A stretch of DNA of 25,413 nt from CAZVIK01 sp964627045 (GTDB taxonomy: Bacteria; Acidobacteriota; Terriglobia; Bryobacterales; Bryobacteraceae), in the NCBI GenBank assembly GCA_964627045.1, contig CAZVIK010000036.1, positions 1 to 25,413 of the forward strand, in the 5' to 3' direction. Made by a program: the position numbers and the translations under genes. Under the pieces are notes generated by a model, which saw only the letters and a program-made list of their open reading frames with translations, made no database searches and was not told the origin of the DNA. Positions 1-8,700 of the stretch are shown piece by piece (positions within the stretch are counted from its first letter, which is position 1; each line of letters opens with the position of its first letter).

Positions 1-992
1 CCCGCCTCGCAGGGGGCGAGCCGCACCCCCTGCCCCGCATGCCGAGCCCCAGGCTGTTCGCGGGCGATCGGATTGGAGCGCCCTACGCGAGTTACGCCAG
101 GGACCACCGCGTGCTCGTGGAGGGTCAACTGCGAACGGCCGAGGATTTCGATTTCGACTACGTGTCCGCGATCTCCGATCCCGCGCGCGAGGCCGCCGAC
201 TGCGGCGCCACGTTGACCTGGTTCGACAACCAACCTCCAGACCTGTCCGAGACCCATTCGCTGTTGATCGACAAGAACGGGTTGCGCGGCCTGCCGCGCC
301 TCTGCGAGGTCACCGGCGGCCGGTGCGAAGACCGCATCCGCGCGGTGGAGGCCCTGCGGGTTCGCGTGGGAAACGAGAAGCTGGTCGAAGGCTGGGTGGA
401 GGGGCCCTGCGCGGAGGCGGCCGATTTGCGAGGGATCAACCGGTTGATGCTCGATTTCTCCGACGATCCCGGATTCGTAGAGGAGTTGTTTGCGCGCGTG
501 ATCGAAAACGCGGTCTGGTTCGCCGGGGAGCAGACCAAGGCCGGCGCCGACATCATCGGGGTTGGCGACGCGGCCGCTTCGCTGGTAGGGCCGCGGATCT
601 ACGAGCAGTTTGTCTGGCCCGCCGAGAAGCGCTTGATCGAGGGGATTCATGCGGCGGGCGGCCGGGTGCGGCTGCACATCTGCGGGAACACCCGGCGGAT
701 TCTCGGCGGCATGGGCCGGCTCGGATGCGAACTGGTGGACCTGGACTATCTCTCGCCGCTCAGCGAGGCCAGGGAGAAGATGGGGCCGCGGCAGGCGCTG
801 GCGGGCAACGTCGACCCGGTGCGGGTGCTGCGCAACGGCACGCCGGAATCGGTGACCGAGGCCATTGCCGAGTGCCACCGGCAGGCAGGCGGACGCTACA
901 TCGTCGCGGCCGGGTGCGAGGTCCCTCGCGACACGCCTCCGGCGAACCTGCGCGCGCTGGTCGAGTACGCCAAGTCCCACGCCGCGGCTTGA
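1..992 (+). CDS. Uroporphyrinogen decarboxylase-family (corrinoid methyltransferase-like) protein, 5' partial
   Basis: This looks like a member of the UroD/MtaA/CmuA superfamily, TIM-barrel proteins that decarboxylate uroporphyrinogen or, more often in such paralogues, move methyl groups between a corrinoid protein and a thiol. The zinc-site pattern of the methyltransferase branch is visible: His-Ile-Cys (His at 675-677, Cys at 681-683) and a later Cys in an AAGCEVP segment (915-917). This makes a methyltransferase more likely than true HemE. The first ATG in frame is at 39, but the frame is open back to base 3, and the upstream residues RLAGGEPHPLPR fit the usual N-terminal LxGxxPDRxP region of this family. 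I therefore infer that the real start lies just outside the window and that ATG 39 is internal. The C-terminus (GCEVPRDTPPANLRALVEYA) is complete, with a TGA stop at 990-992. Substrate unknown. Confidence 0.85.
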   Translation, partial: RLAGGEPHPLPRMPSPRLFAGDRIGAPYASYARDHRVLVEGQLRTAEDFDFDYVSAISDPAREAADCGATLTWFDNQPPDLSETHSLLIDKNGLRGLPRLCEVTGGRCEDRIRAVEALRVRVGNEKLVEGWVEGPCAEAADLRGINRLMLDFSDDPGFVEELFARVIENAVWFAGEQTKAGADIIGVGDAAASLVGPRIYEQFVWPAEKRLIEGIHAAGGRVRLHICGNTRRILGGMGRLGCELVDLDYLSPLSEAREKMGPRQALAGNVDPVRVLRNGTPESVTEAIAECHRQAGGRYIVAAGCEVPRDTPPANLRALVEYAKSHAAA

Positions 993-1028
993 AGGCGCCG
1001 GGGCGAGTCACCATCGCGAGCCGCGGAC

Positions 1029-1034
1029 TAGAAT
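1029..1034 (+). promoter_or_regulatory. -10 element TAGAAT for a leaderless start
   Basis: TAGAAT (5 of 6 matches to TATAAT) ends exactly 6 nt before the ATG at 1041. Transcription normally starts about 7 nt after the -10, so the mRNA should begin at or next to the A of the start codon. No Shine-Dalgarno sequence is present. The -35 region is poor (GAGTCA around 1005-1010). The same hexamer and spacing recur at 9847. Confidence 0.55.
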
Positions 1035-1040
1035 TGTGTG

Positions 1041-3035
1041 ATGAGCGTTTTCGGATTTGACCGGCGCGCGCGGCGTGCGGTACGGCGTGTGCATCCGGCC
1101 TGGATGAGCGCGGGACTGGCCGCGCTGGTCGTGGCCGCCGGAGCATGCTTCTCATGGGCGGGGCAGCCGCCCGCCGGCGCCGGTCAACCCAATCAGGCCT
1201 GGCCCGCCAGCGACATCCCGGGAAGCTTCACCGCGCCGGTCGCCCAGTACGACTACGTCAAGCGCGAAGTCAAGATTCCGATGCGCGACGGCGTGGGGCT
1301 TCACACGGTGATTCTCATTCCCAAGGGAGTGACGAACGCGCCCATCCTACTCACGCGCACGCCCTACAACGCCTCGCGGCGGGTGACGCGTAACACCAGT
1401 CCGCGCATGCTGGCTTCGCTGCCGCAGGGCGACGAAGTCTTCGTAGAGGCCGGCTACATACGCGTCTTCCAGGATGTGCGGGGTAAGCACAAGTCCGATG
1501 GCGACTATGTGATGACCCGGCCGGTGCGCGGACCGCTGAACACTACCGCGACCGACCACGTGACCGACGCCTACGACACGATCGACTGGCTGGTGAAGAA
1601 CGTTCCGGAGTCCAACGGGCGCGTGGGGATGCTGGGTTCGTCTTACGAAGGCTTCACTGTGGTGATGGCGCTTTTGGACCCGCACCCCGCACTCAAGGTG
1701 GCGGCGCCGGAAAGCCCGATGGTGGACGGCTGGATGGGCGACGATTGGTTTCACTACGGCGCGTTCCGGCAAATCAACTTCAGCTATTTTTTGGGTCAGA
1801 CCGGCGCCCGCGACGACGGCCCGTCGATCGCGAGCGGCTTCCACGACGACTACGAGGCTTTTCGGCGTGCCGGATCGGCGGACGATTACGCGCGAGCGCA
1901 CGGACTGGATCAATTGCCGTTCTACCGGAAGCTGCTGGAGCATCCCGCCTACGATGCCTTCTGGCAGGGCCAGGCGCTCGACAAACTGGTGGCCGGGCGC
2001 CCATCGTCCGTACCCACAATATGGCTGCAAGGGCTGTGGGACCAGGAGGACATGTGGGGCGCCATTCATTGTTACCTGGCGTTGAAGGCCAAGGGCCGCA
2101 CGGAGAACAACTACCTCGTGATGGGACCGTGGCGGCACAGCCAGGTGAATTACGACGGCTACAACCTGGGGCCATTGAAATGGGACGGCGACACCGCGCT
2201 GCAATTCCGGCGCGACGTGCTGAGGCCGTTCTTCGATCAATACCTGCGGCCGGGATCGCCCAAGGCAGACACACCGCGGGTGTTGATCTACAACACAGGC
2301 GACAATCGCTGGGACCGGCCGAAGGAATGGCCGCTCGCCTGTGAGGAGGGGTGCGCGGCGCCGCTGAAACCGCTGTATCTGCAAGCCTCGTTCGGGCTTG
2401 CGTTCGACAAGCCGGTGGACCGGGGGCGTGACGAGGATGCCTACGTTTCCGACCCGGCCAAGCCGGTTCCGTACCTGCCGCGCCCGGTGAGCTTCGACGA
2501 CTCCGAGCGATGGAGAACCTGGCTGGTAGCCGATCAACGCCCGGTGGCCGACCGGACCGACGTGTTGACCTACCAGACGCCGCCGTTGACCACGGCTCTC
2601 CGGCTGGGTGGCGCGCCCATCGCCGATCTGTTCGCCGCCACCACCGGGACCGACGCCGACTGGGTGGTGAAGTTGATCGACGTATATCCGGACGAGACGC
2701 CGAGCCAGCCCGAGATGGGCGGATATCAACTTGCCATTTCGATGGACATCTTCCGGGGCCGCTACCGCGAGAGCTTCGAGCGCCCGTCGCCGATTCCTTC
2801 CGGGAAGCCGCAGCGATACCGCTTCGTGCTGCCTACGGTGAATCACGTGTTCCAGCCCGGGCACCGGATCATGGTGCAGGTCCAGTCGAGTTGGTTTCCG
2901 CTCTATGACCGGAATCCGCAGACTTACGTCGGGAACATCTTCCGGGCCAAGCCGGGCGACTACGTGAAAGCGACGCACACGGTGTTCCGCTCGGCTGGGT
3001 TTCCGAGCGCCGTGTGGCTGCCGGTGTCGCGGTAG
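1041..3035 (+). CDS. Exported CocE/NonD-family hydrolase (X-Pro dipeptidyl-peptidase-like, S15)
   Basis: This is an alpha/beta-hydrolase of the CocE/NonD (peptidase S15-like) family, 664 residues from the ATG at 1041. A GTG at 1038 is in frame, but the -10 spacing favours 1041. The N-terminus carries an Arg-rich segment followed by a hydrophobic stretch (about residues 22-40), a signal peptide, so the enzyme probably acts in the periplasm or outside the cell. The catalytic triad can be placed: Ser201 in GSSYEG, Asp334 in GLWDQED and His366 in GPWRHS. The C-terminal third (about 450-664) fits the jelly-roll domain of the family. Relatives hydrolyse acyl esters, glutaryl-cephalosporins or Xaa-Pro peptides; the actual substrate cannot be read from sequence. 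A cysteine in the signal region (AAGAC) lacks the Leu/Val expected at -3 of a lipobox. The gene is probably monocistronic and converges on the methyltransferase gene ending at 3073. Confidence 0.88.
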   Translation: MSVFGFDRRARRAVRRVHPAWMSAGLAALVVAAGACFSWAGQPPAGAGQPNQAWPASDIPGSFTAPVAQYDYVKREVKIPMRDGVGLHTVILIPKGVTNAPILLTRTPYNASRRVTRNTSPRMLASLPQGDEVFVEAGYIRVFQDVRGKHKSDGDYVMTRPVRGPLNTTATDHVTDAYDTIDWLVKNVPESNGRVGMLGSSYEGFTVVMALLDPHPALKVAAPESPMVDGWMGDDWFHYGAFRQINFSYFLGQTGARDDGPSIASGFHDDYEAFRRAGSADDYARAHGLDQLPFYRKLLEHPAYDAFWQGQALDKLVAGRPSSVPTIWLQGLWDQEDMWGAIHCYLALKAKGRTENNYLVMGPWRHSQVNYDGYNLGPLKWDGDTALQFRRDVLRPFFDQYLRPGSPKADTPRVLIYNTGDNRWDRPKEWPLACEEGCAAPLKPLYLQASFGLAFDKPVDRGRDEDAYVSDPAKPVPYLPRPVSFDDSERWRTWLVADQRPVADRTDVLTYQTPPLTTALRLGGAPIADLFAATTGTDADWVVKLIDVYPDETPSQPEMGGYQLAISMDIFRGRYRESFERPSPIPSGKPQRYRFVLPTVNHVFQPGHRIMVQVQSSWFPLYDRNPQTYVGNIFRAKPGDYVKATHTVFRSAGFPSAVWLPVSR

Positions 3036-3072
3036 GACGGCGGAAGAGGCGGAGGCGCCGCGGGAGGCAGCT

Positions 3073-3624
3073 TCAGCGCCAGGTCTTCCAGATCAGCGCC
3101 GCCACGCCGAGTAGAAAGCCTAGCAGCGCCTTGTATTCCTGGTTGCGCCGGTACAGCGGCCACTGGAAACGCGCGGCGGACCGCCCGCGCGGAGGGCGCG
3201 GCAACAGCATGGGAACTCGCGCGGCATAGTCTTCGAAACCGGCGAAGAGCTGCCGGAGGTGCTGTTCCTCCAACTCGATGGCCGGCAGGTACAGCAGAAG
3301 GAAGAAGACGGCGAACAGGAACGCCAGCGGCGCGCTCCGCGAGGCGATGGCGATTCCGGCCGCGGCAGTCAGCGTTCCGAGGTAAAGCGGATTGCGCACC
3401 CAGGCGAAAGGTCCGCCAGTAGTGAGGATCTGGTTCTTGGCCAGGTGCCCGGCCGCCCACGCGCGCAGCCAGAGTCCCAAGACGGAAACGGGAAGGCCAA
3501 ACAGGAGGCTCTGCGGCGTGGGGCTGGACAGCCAGATGAATGCCGCCAGCAAGACGAAGCCAAAGGGTACGCGCAGGCGGGCGGCCAAGTCGGCGTAGGG
3601 CTTGGGAAACCGGTGGCGTCTCAT
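3073..3624 (-). CDS. Isoprenylcysteine carboxyl methyltransferase (ICMT/PEMT)-family membrane protein
   Basis: A 183-residue integral membrane protein of the ICMT/phospholipid-methyltransferase superfamily, with about four hydrophobic segments. The C-terminal SAM-binding signature is visible: GGPFAWVRNPLYLG followed by a membrane segment and then IELEEQHLRQLFAGFEDYAARVP, matching the family's G-P-(Y/F)...R-(H/N)-P-x-Y and E-E...Y...RVP pattern. Its ATG (3624-3622) overlaps the TGA of the upstream heptosyltransferase by 4 nt (ATGA), so it is very probably translationally coupled and in the same operon. Bacteria lack prenylated CaaX proteins, so bacterial members methylate other small molecules or lipids. 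The LPS-core context suggests an envelope lipid or sugar substrate, but that is inference. Confidence 0.82.
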   Translation of the reverse strand: MRRHRFPKPYADLAARLRVPFGFVLLAAFIWLSSPTPQSLLFGLPVSVLGLWLRAWAAGHLAKNQILTTGGPFAWVRNPLYLGTLTAAAGIAIASRSAPLAFLFAVFFLLLYLPAIELEEQHLRQLFAGFEDYAARVPMLLPRPPRGRSAARFQWPLYRRNQEYKALLGFLLGVAALIWKTWR

Positions 3625-4634
3625 GGTGCGGAGGCCCCCTCCGTATGGCGGACGGCGAGCCGGTCCGCGAGCGCTTTCATGACCGCCTCCGGAGAGATGG
3701 CGTACATAGCGGGATCGATCTCCTGCTTTCGCTTGTAGGTGGTGACGGCCGCGGGGTCTCGCAAGACGGTGATGCTCGATCCATAGGGGCCGTTGCGCGC
3801 GGGGTCGGTGGGTCCGAAGACGGCCACGCCGGGCTTTTCCAGCGCGGCGGCCAGGTGCAGCGGCCCGCTGTCGATTCCGACGACGGCGGCCGCGCGGCGC
3901 GTGGCGTGTATCAAACCCGGGACGCCGGACAAATGAACCGCGACGCCATCCACCTTTCGCAGCGCACCCTCGGCGGGAGGGGGCCCATTGAGGACGAGCC
4001 GAAGCCCGGTGGTCTTCCGCAGCAGTCCGGCCAACTCCGAGTAACGCTCCAGCGGCCATTGCTTCGCAGGCCAGCCCGCCAGAGGGCACGCCAGCACGAA
4101 CCTGCCTTCGGGGAGATCGCCTTCGGCCGCGCCGGGCGGAATGGGGAACGCCTTCAACATGGCGGACGCGCCGGCGGCCGCCGCCAGCTCGATGTTGCGG
4201 TCCACCACATGCGCCGCGGCAACGCGGATGCGATTCGAATAGAACAGGGCCGCGACGGGCTCGCGCGCCTGCGACTGATGAAATCCGAAAATGCGGTCGG
4301 GGTGCGCGGCCGAGGCGGCAACGGCCGACTTGAACAGGCCCTGAAAATCCACGGCTATCCGGTAGCGGCGCGAACGCAGCCGGCGCCACGCGGCGGCGAT
4401 GCTGGAGAGGCTGCGCCGGTCAAGTTCGATTACTTCATCGACAAACGGGTTGCCATCGAGCAGGTACGACCAGCGCGGGTCGATCAGCCAAACCAGCGGC
4501 GACGCCGGGAAGCTGTGCTTCAGCGTCGCGGCGGCGGGCAGCGCGTGTATGACGTCGCCCATGGAGCCCAACCGCACGGCCAGGATTCCGGGCGCCGCGT
4601 CCGTAGGTGACTCCGGCTTGGGTTGGCGCAACAT
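3621..4634 (-). CDS. Glycosyltransferase family 9 (LPS heptosyltransferase I-like)
   Basis: A 337-residue GT9 enzyme, the family that transfers ADP-heptose onto Kdo or the inner core of LPS on the cytoplasmic face of the inner membrane. The N-terminus ILAVRLGSMGDVIHALPAA is the typical start of WaaC-type proteins, and GIDSGPLHLAAALEKPGVAVFGPTDPARNGP is the conserved donor-binding C-terminal segment of GT9. Together they point to heptosyltransferase I (WaaC/RfaC) rather than II, but the exact acceptor cannot be proved. About 15 extra N-terminal residues precede the family start. Its ATG (4634-4632) lies one base after the stop of the upstream waaF-like gene (4638-4636), and its own stop overlaps the start of the methyltransferase. 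All three junctions imply one polycistronic message. Confidence 0.87.
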   Translation of the reverse strand: MLRQPKPESPTDAAPGILAVRLGSMGDVIHALPAAATLKHSFPASPLVWLIDPRWSYLLDGNPFVDEVIELDRRSLSSIAAAWRRLRSRRYRIAVDFQGLFKSAVAASAAHPDRIFGFHQSQAREPVAALFYSNRIRVAAAHVVDRNIELAAAAGASAMLKAFPIPPGAAEGDLPEGRFVLACPLAGWPAKQWPLERYSELAGLLRKTTGLRLVLNGPPPAEGALRKVDGVAVHLSGVPGLIHATRRAAAVVGIDSGPLHLAAALEKPGVAVFGPTDPARNGPYGSSITVLRDPAAVTTYKRKQEIDPAMYAISPEAVMKALADRLAVRHTEGASAP

Positions 4635-4635
4635 T

Positions 4636-5685
4636 CTATTTCAACAAATCCAAGGCTTCGGCTGCCACGCGTTCCGAGGCCACCCGCGTCATGCACCGGT
4701 GGTCGATCGGGCACTCCCGCAGGAGGCACGGGCTGCAATCGACCGGCTCCTGGACGACGCGCGTACGCGGGCCCACGGGGCCGGTGCCGGCCGCGTCGGT
4801 GGCGCCGAAGACGGCAACCGTGGGAATGCCGAGGGCGGATGCGACATGCATGGCGCCGGAATCATTGGCGAGGAAGACCCTGCACGCGGCGGTCATCTCG
4901 ACGAAAGCGGCGAGGCTTGTGGCGCCGGCGAAGTCACGCGCCGGAACGCGTCGCGCGGCCAACGCCTCCATGACCGCGGCCGCCACGGGCCGCTCGTCCT
5001 TGGCCCCAAATACGGCCACCGAGCCGCCGATGGCGGACGCCACAATGGCGGCGGCCTCGGCGAATCGATCCGGGAGCCAGCGCTTCGCGCCTCCGTAAGC
5101 CGCTCCAGGGCTGACGCCGACCACCGGCAGCGACACGCCCGCTTCTGCGAGCCGGCGCTCGCCGGCCTGGCGCGCGTCGGAGACTCCGTCCAACTGGATG
5201 GCATCGCATTCCGGAAGTTGGTCCAGAATCCCGGCGCGGCGCAGAAGCTCCAGGTAGTAGAAGCGCTCGTGCCTGGGGATCTCACCGCGCACGGGAGGCG
5301 CGACCGGATGGGTCAGCATCCATCCGCGCCCATCGCGGTTGTAGCCGATCCGCCGCGGGATGCGCGCCAGCCAGACGATGAGCGCGCTATCGAAGGAGTT
5401 GGTCAATAGGAACGCGGCATCGAACTTGCCAGCGCGCAAACGCGCCGCCGCACGCCATTTCCCGGCCCAATCCCGCGCGCCGCGGCGCGCGGTGTAAGGG
5501 ACGATCTCGTCGGCGAACCGCTCGCGGGCGTACAGGTCCGCGACCCAGGGCATGGCCTGCACGGCGTAATGGGCGCCGGGGTAGCGTTCGCGCAAGGCGC
5601 GCAGCGCGGGCAGGGACATCACGGCATCGCCCAGCCAGTTGGTGGCTCGGACCAGGATTCTCGCAGGCTCTGTGGACGCGGGCAA
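4636..5685 (-). CDS. waaF: ADP-heptose:LPS heptosyltransferase II-like (GT9)
   Basis: A 349-residue GT9 protein resembling WaaF/RfaF, which adds the second heptose to the LPS inner core. Diagnostic segments are ILVRATNWLGDAVMSLPALRALRERYP at the N-terminus (the NWxGDxVMxxP pattern is characteristic of WaaF) and NDSGAMHVASALGIPTVAVFGATD near the C-terminus. The start is TTG at 5685-5683: an AGG Shine-Dalgarno lies 8 nt upstream and the protein alignment begins immediately after. An ATG at 5693-5691 is in a different frame. It is the first gene of the leftward operon with the waaC-like and methyltransferase genes, and is divergent from mfd across a 60-bp gap. Confidence 0.87.
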   Translation of the reverse strand: MPASTEPARILVRATNWLGDAVMSLPALRALRERYPGAHYAVQAMPWVADLYARERFADEIVPYTARRGARDWAGKWRAAARLRAGKFDAAFLLTNSFDSALIVWLARIPRRIGYNRDGRGWMLTHPVAPPVRGEIPRHERFYYLELLRRAGILDQLPECDAIQLDGVSDARQAGERRLAEAGVSLPVVGVSPGAAYGGAKRWLPDRFAEAAAIVASAIGGSVAVFGAKDERPVAAAVMEALAARRVPARDFAGATSLAAFVEMTAACRVFLANDSGAMHVASALGIPTVAVFGATDAAGTGPVGPRTRVVQEPVDCSPCLLRECPIDHRCMTRVASERVAAEALDLLK

Positions 5686-5714
5686 ACTTCCATCCTACAG
5701 CGGCTGGGTAGCGC

Positions 5715-5726
5715 ATAGTTACAATA
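5715..5726. promoter_or_regulatory. Divergent waaF/mfd promoter region
   Basis: On the plus strand TACAAT (5720-5725) is a good -10 for mfd, giving a predicted transcription start near 5732 and a leader of about 14 nt. On the minus strand the same bases read CTATTGTAACTAT, offering TATTGT (5726-5721) or AACTAT (5720-5715) as a -10 for the waaF operon. Neither direction has a convincing -35. Assignment rests on position and hexamer match only. Confidence 0.45.
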
Positions 5727-5745
5727 GATTGGAACTGCCGTCACC

Positions 5746-8700
5746 TTGACTCACCCTGCCATTCGCGAACTTCTCGCCGAGTTGGGACGCAAGGACTCCT
5801 TTCAGGACCTGGTCCGGCGTTTGCACGCCGAGGAGTCGCCCGCCCTGGCGCTGTCAGGCCTCACGCCGACGGCCAAGGCGCTCTACCTCGCGCTGCTGTG
5901 GAAGGCCACCGAGCGGCCGCTGCTGGTGATCACCGAAGGAAGCAGGGAAGCGGAACTGCTCTCGGAATCGGTGCAGACGTTCTTCGACCTGCTGGCCTCG
6001 GGTGGCGGGCCGGGACGGCCGCAGACCATTCCGGCGCTGGACGTGCTGCCGCACCAGCAACTCTCGCCGCACTCGGAAATCAGCGAAGAGCGGGCGATCG
6101 GGCTGTACCGCCTGGCGAGCCGGCACGCGCCGATCACCGTGACTCCGGCGGCGTCCGCGCTGCTGCGAATCGATACGCCGGATTATTACCGCCAACTGGC
6201 TCTCACATTACGCGCGGAGGAGGAGGTTCCGTTCGAGGACGTGGTATCGCACCTGGCCGGGATCGGTTACGAACGCCGGGAGCCGGTGGAGATGGTGGGC
6301 GAGTATTCGGTGCGGGGCGGCATCCTCGACGTTTTCTCGCCGGAATCGCCGCGCCCGGTGCGTATCGAGTTTCTGGGCGATCTTGTCGAATCGATGCGGT
6401 TGTTCGATATCGAGACGCAGCGCTCCGTGCTGAAGGTGCAGCATTGCACGCTGCTGCCGATGTTGGAGCAGCCGTGCTCGCCGCCGTTGCTGGCGCAACT
6501 CCGCGAACGGATCGGACGCGACCCCGCACCGGGCGAGGATCTCTCCTTCCCCGGCTGGGAGTTCCTGACGCCGCTGGTGCGTCCGCGCGAGGGCACCCTA
6601 GCGGGGTTGGCCGAGCACGCGATTCTGATCGAGGACGAACCGCCCCGGCTTCGGTCGGCCGCCGAAAAGCTGTGGGAACGTCTGGAACGCGGCTCAGAAC
6701 ATGCGTTATGTCCGCCGGAGAAACTGTTCCTGCGTTGGCAGGAATGGGAGGCGGCGATTGAGGGACGGGCGCGCGTCGCGCTTTCCGAGTTGAGCCTCGA
6801 CGGCGCCGGGGCGCACGTGGAGGTGCGGACGCGCCCCTCGATGGCGTTTCACGGGAACCTGCCGGTGGCCGTCGCCGAAGTTCGCAATCTCGTCGAGCGC
6901 GGCGGCCGGGCGGTCTTCTTCGCGGCCACCATGGGCGAGGTGGAACGCCTGGCCGACGTCTTCCAGGAATACGCCGTCCCCTTCCAACTCGGCACGGAGG
7001 TGACGGGCCGCCAGGCGGACTACCTCTCCGAACGGTCCTACTTGGCCGGACCTTCGGCTAGCACCGTCTTGCTGAAGGGGCAGGTGCGGCGCGGCACGGT
7101 GTTTCTCGATCCGCTGGTGGCGATGTTCGGATCCGAGGACCTGTTCGACGCCTCCGACCTGGTGGCGAGGCCAGCGGCGCGCAAAGCGGCGGGAGCCTTC
7201 GCCGCGGACCTGGCGGACCTCAAGCCGGGCGACTACATTGTTCACGCGCAGCACGGGGTGGGCCGGTTCCTGGGCCTCCGTGAGATCGAGCAGGAGGGCG
7301 AGCGCTTCGACTACATGCTGGTCGAATACGCCGGCGAGGCCAAGCTTTACGTGCCGCTCACGCGCATGGACCTGGTACAGCGCTTCCGCGGCGCGGGCGA
7401 CGGCGGGCCGGCGCTCGACAAGCTCGGCGGGGCCACCTGGGAGAAGACCAAGAAGCGCGTCAAGGCTCGGATGCGCGACATGGCCGAGGAGCTCTTAAAG
7501 CTCTATGCCGGGCGCAGGTTGGCCGAGGGGTTCGCCTTTTCCGCCGACAGCAACTGGCAGCGCGAATTCGAAGACGCCTTCGAATTCACCGAAACCAAAG
7601 ACCAGCTCGCCGCCATCCAGGACGTGCGCCGCGATATGGAGAGCCCCCAGCCCATGGACCGCCTGCTGTGCGGCGATGTGGGCTTCGGCAAGACGGAAGT
7701 CGCCATGCGCGCGGCGTTCAAGGCGTTGGGCGACGGCAAGCAGGTGTCCGTGCTGGCGCCTACGACGGTTCTCGCCTTTCAACACTACGAGACCTTTAAG
7801 CGCCGCTTCGCCCCGTTCCCGGTGCGCGTGGAGATGCTCAGCCGTTTCGTCGCGCCGCCGGAGCGCCAGCAGATTCTGGCGGACCTTGCGGCGGGCAAGG
7901 TGGATGTGGTCATCGGCACGCACCGGCTGCTGTCGAAGGATGTCGAGTTCCACGACCTTGGGCTGCTGATTGTCGATGAGGAACAGCGTTTCGGCGTGCG
8001 GCACAAGGAGCGCCTGAAGCAGATCAAAAAGAACATCGACGTTCTGACGATGTCGGCCACGCCGATTCCGCGCACGCTGCATATGTCGCTGCTGGGGTTG
8101 CGCGACATGTCGGTGATCGAAACGCCGCCCAAGGACCGGTTGGCCATCCATACGGTGGTCGCGCCCTACGACGAGGGCGTGATCCGCCAGGCCATCGAAC
8201 TTGAGATGGCGCGCGGTGGCCAGGTGTACTTCGTACACAACCGCGTCGAGTCGATCTGGGCGCGGGCGGCGGAGATCCAGCGGCTTGTTCCCGAGTGCCG
8301 GATTGCAGTGGGCCACGGACAGATGCCCGAGTCGCAACTGGAGAAGGCCATGATCGGTTTCATGCGCCGCGACTACGACATGCTGCTGTGCACCACCATC
8401 ATCGAGAACGGTCTGGACATCCCGCTGGCCAACACCATCGTGGTGGACAACGCGCAGAACTACGGGTTGAGCGAACTGTACCAGCTTCGCGGCCGCGTCG
8501 GCCGTTCCAACCGGCGCGCCTACGCCTATCTGCTGGTGCCTTCGGTGGGCGAATTGACCGACATCGCGCGCAAGCGGTTGGCGGCGCTGAAGGAGTTCAG
8601 CGAACTGGGCGCGGGGTTCAAGATCGCGGCGCTCGACCTGGAACTGCGCGGCGCGGGAAACCTGCTCGGCGGCGAGCAGCACGGGCACATCAACGCGGTC

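Noticed and set aside
1041..1190. Lipoprotein signal in the CocE-type hydrolase
   Set aside because: The only candidate cysteine (AAGAC) lacks a Leu/Val at -3, so a standard signal peptide is more likely.
1347..2978. Long open frame on the minus strand opposite the CocE-type hydrolase gene
   Set aside because: It is a GC-rich shadow frame: the plus-strand frame has clear catalytic motifs and a signal peptide, while the antisense translation is rich in Arg, Val and His without recognisable domains.
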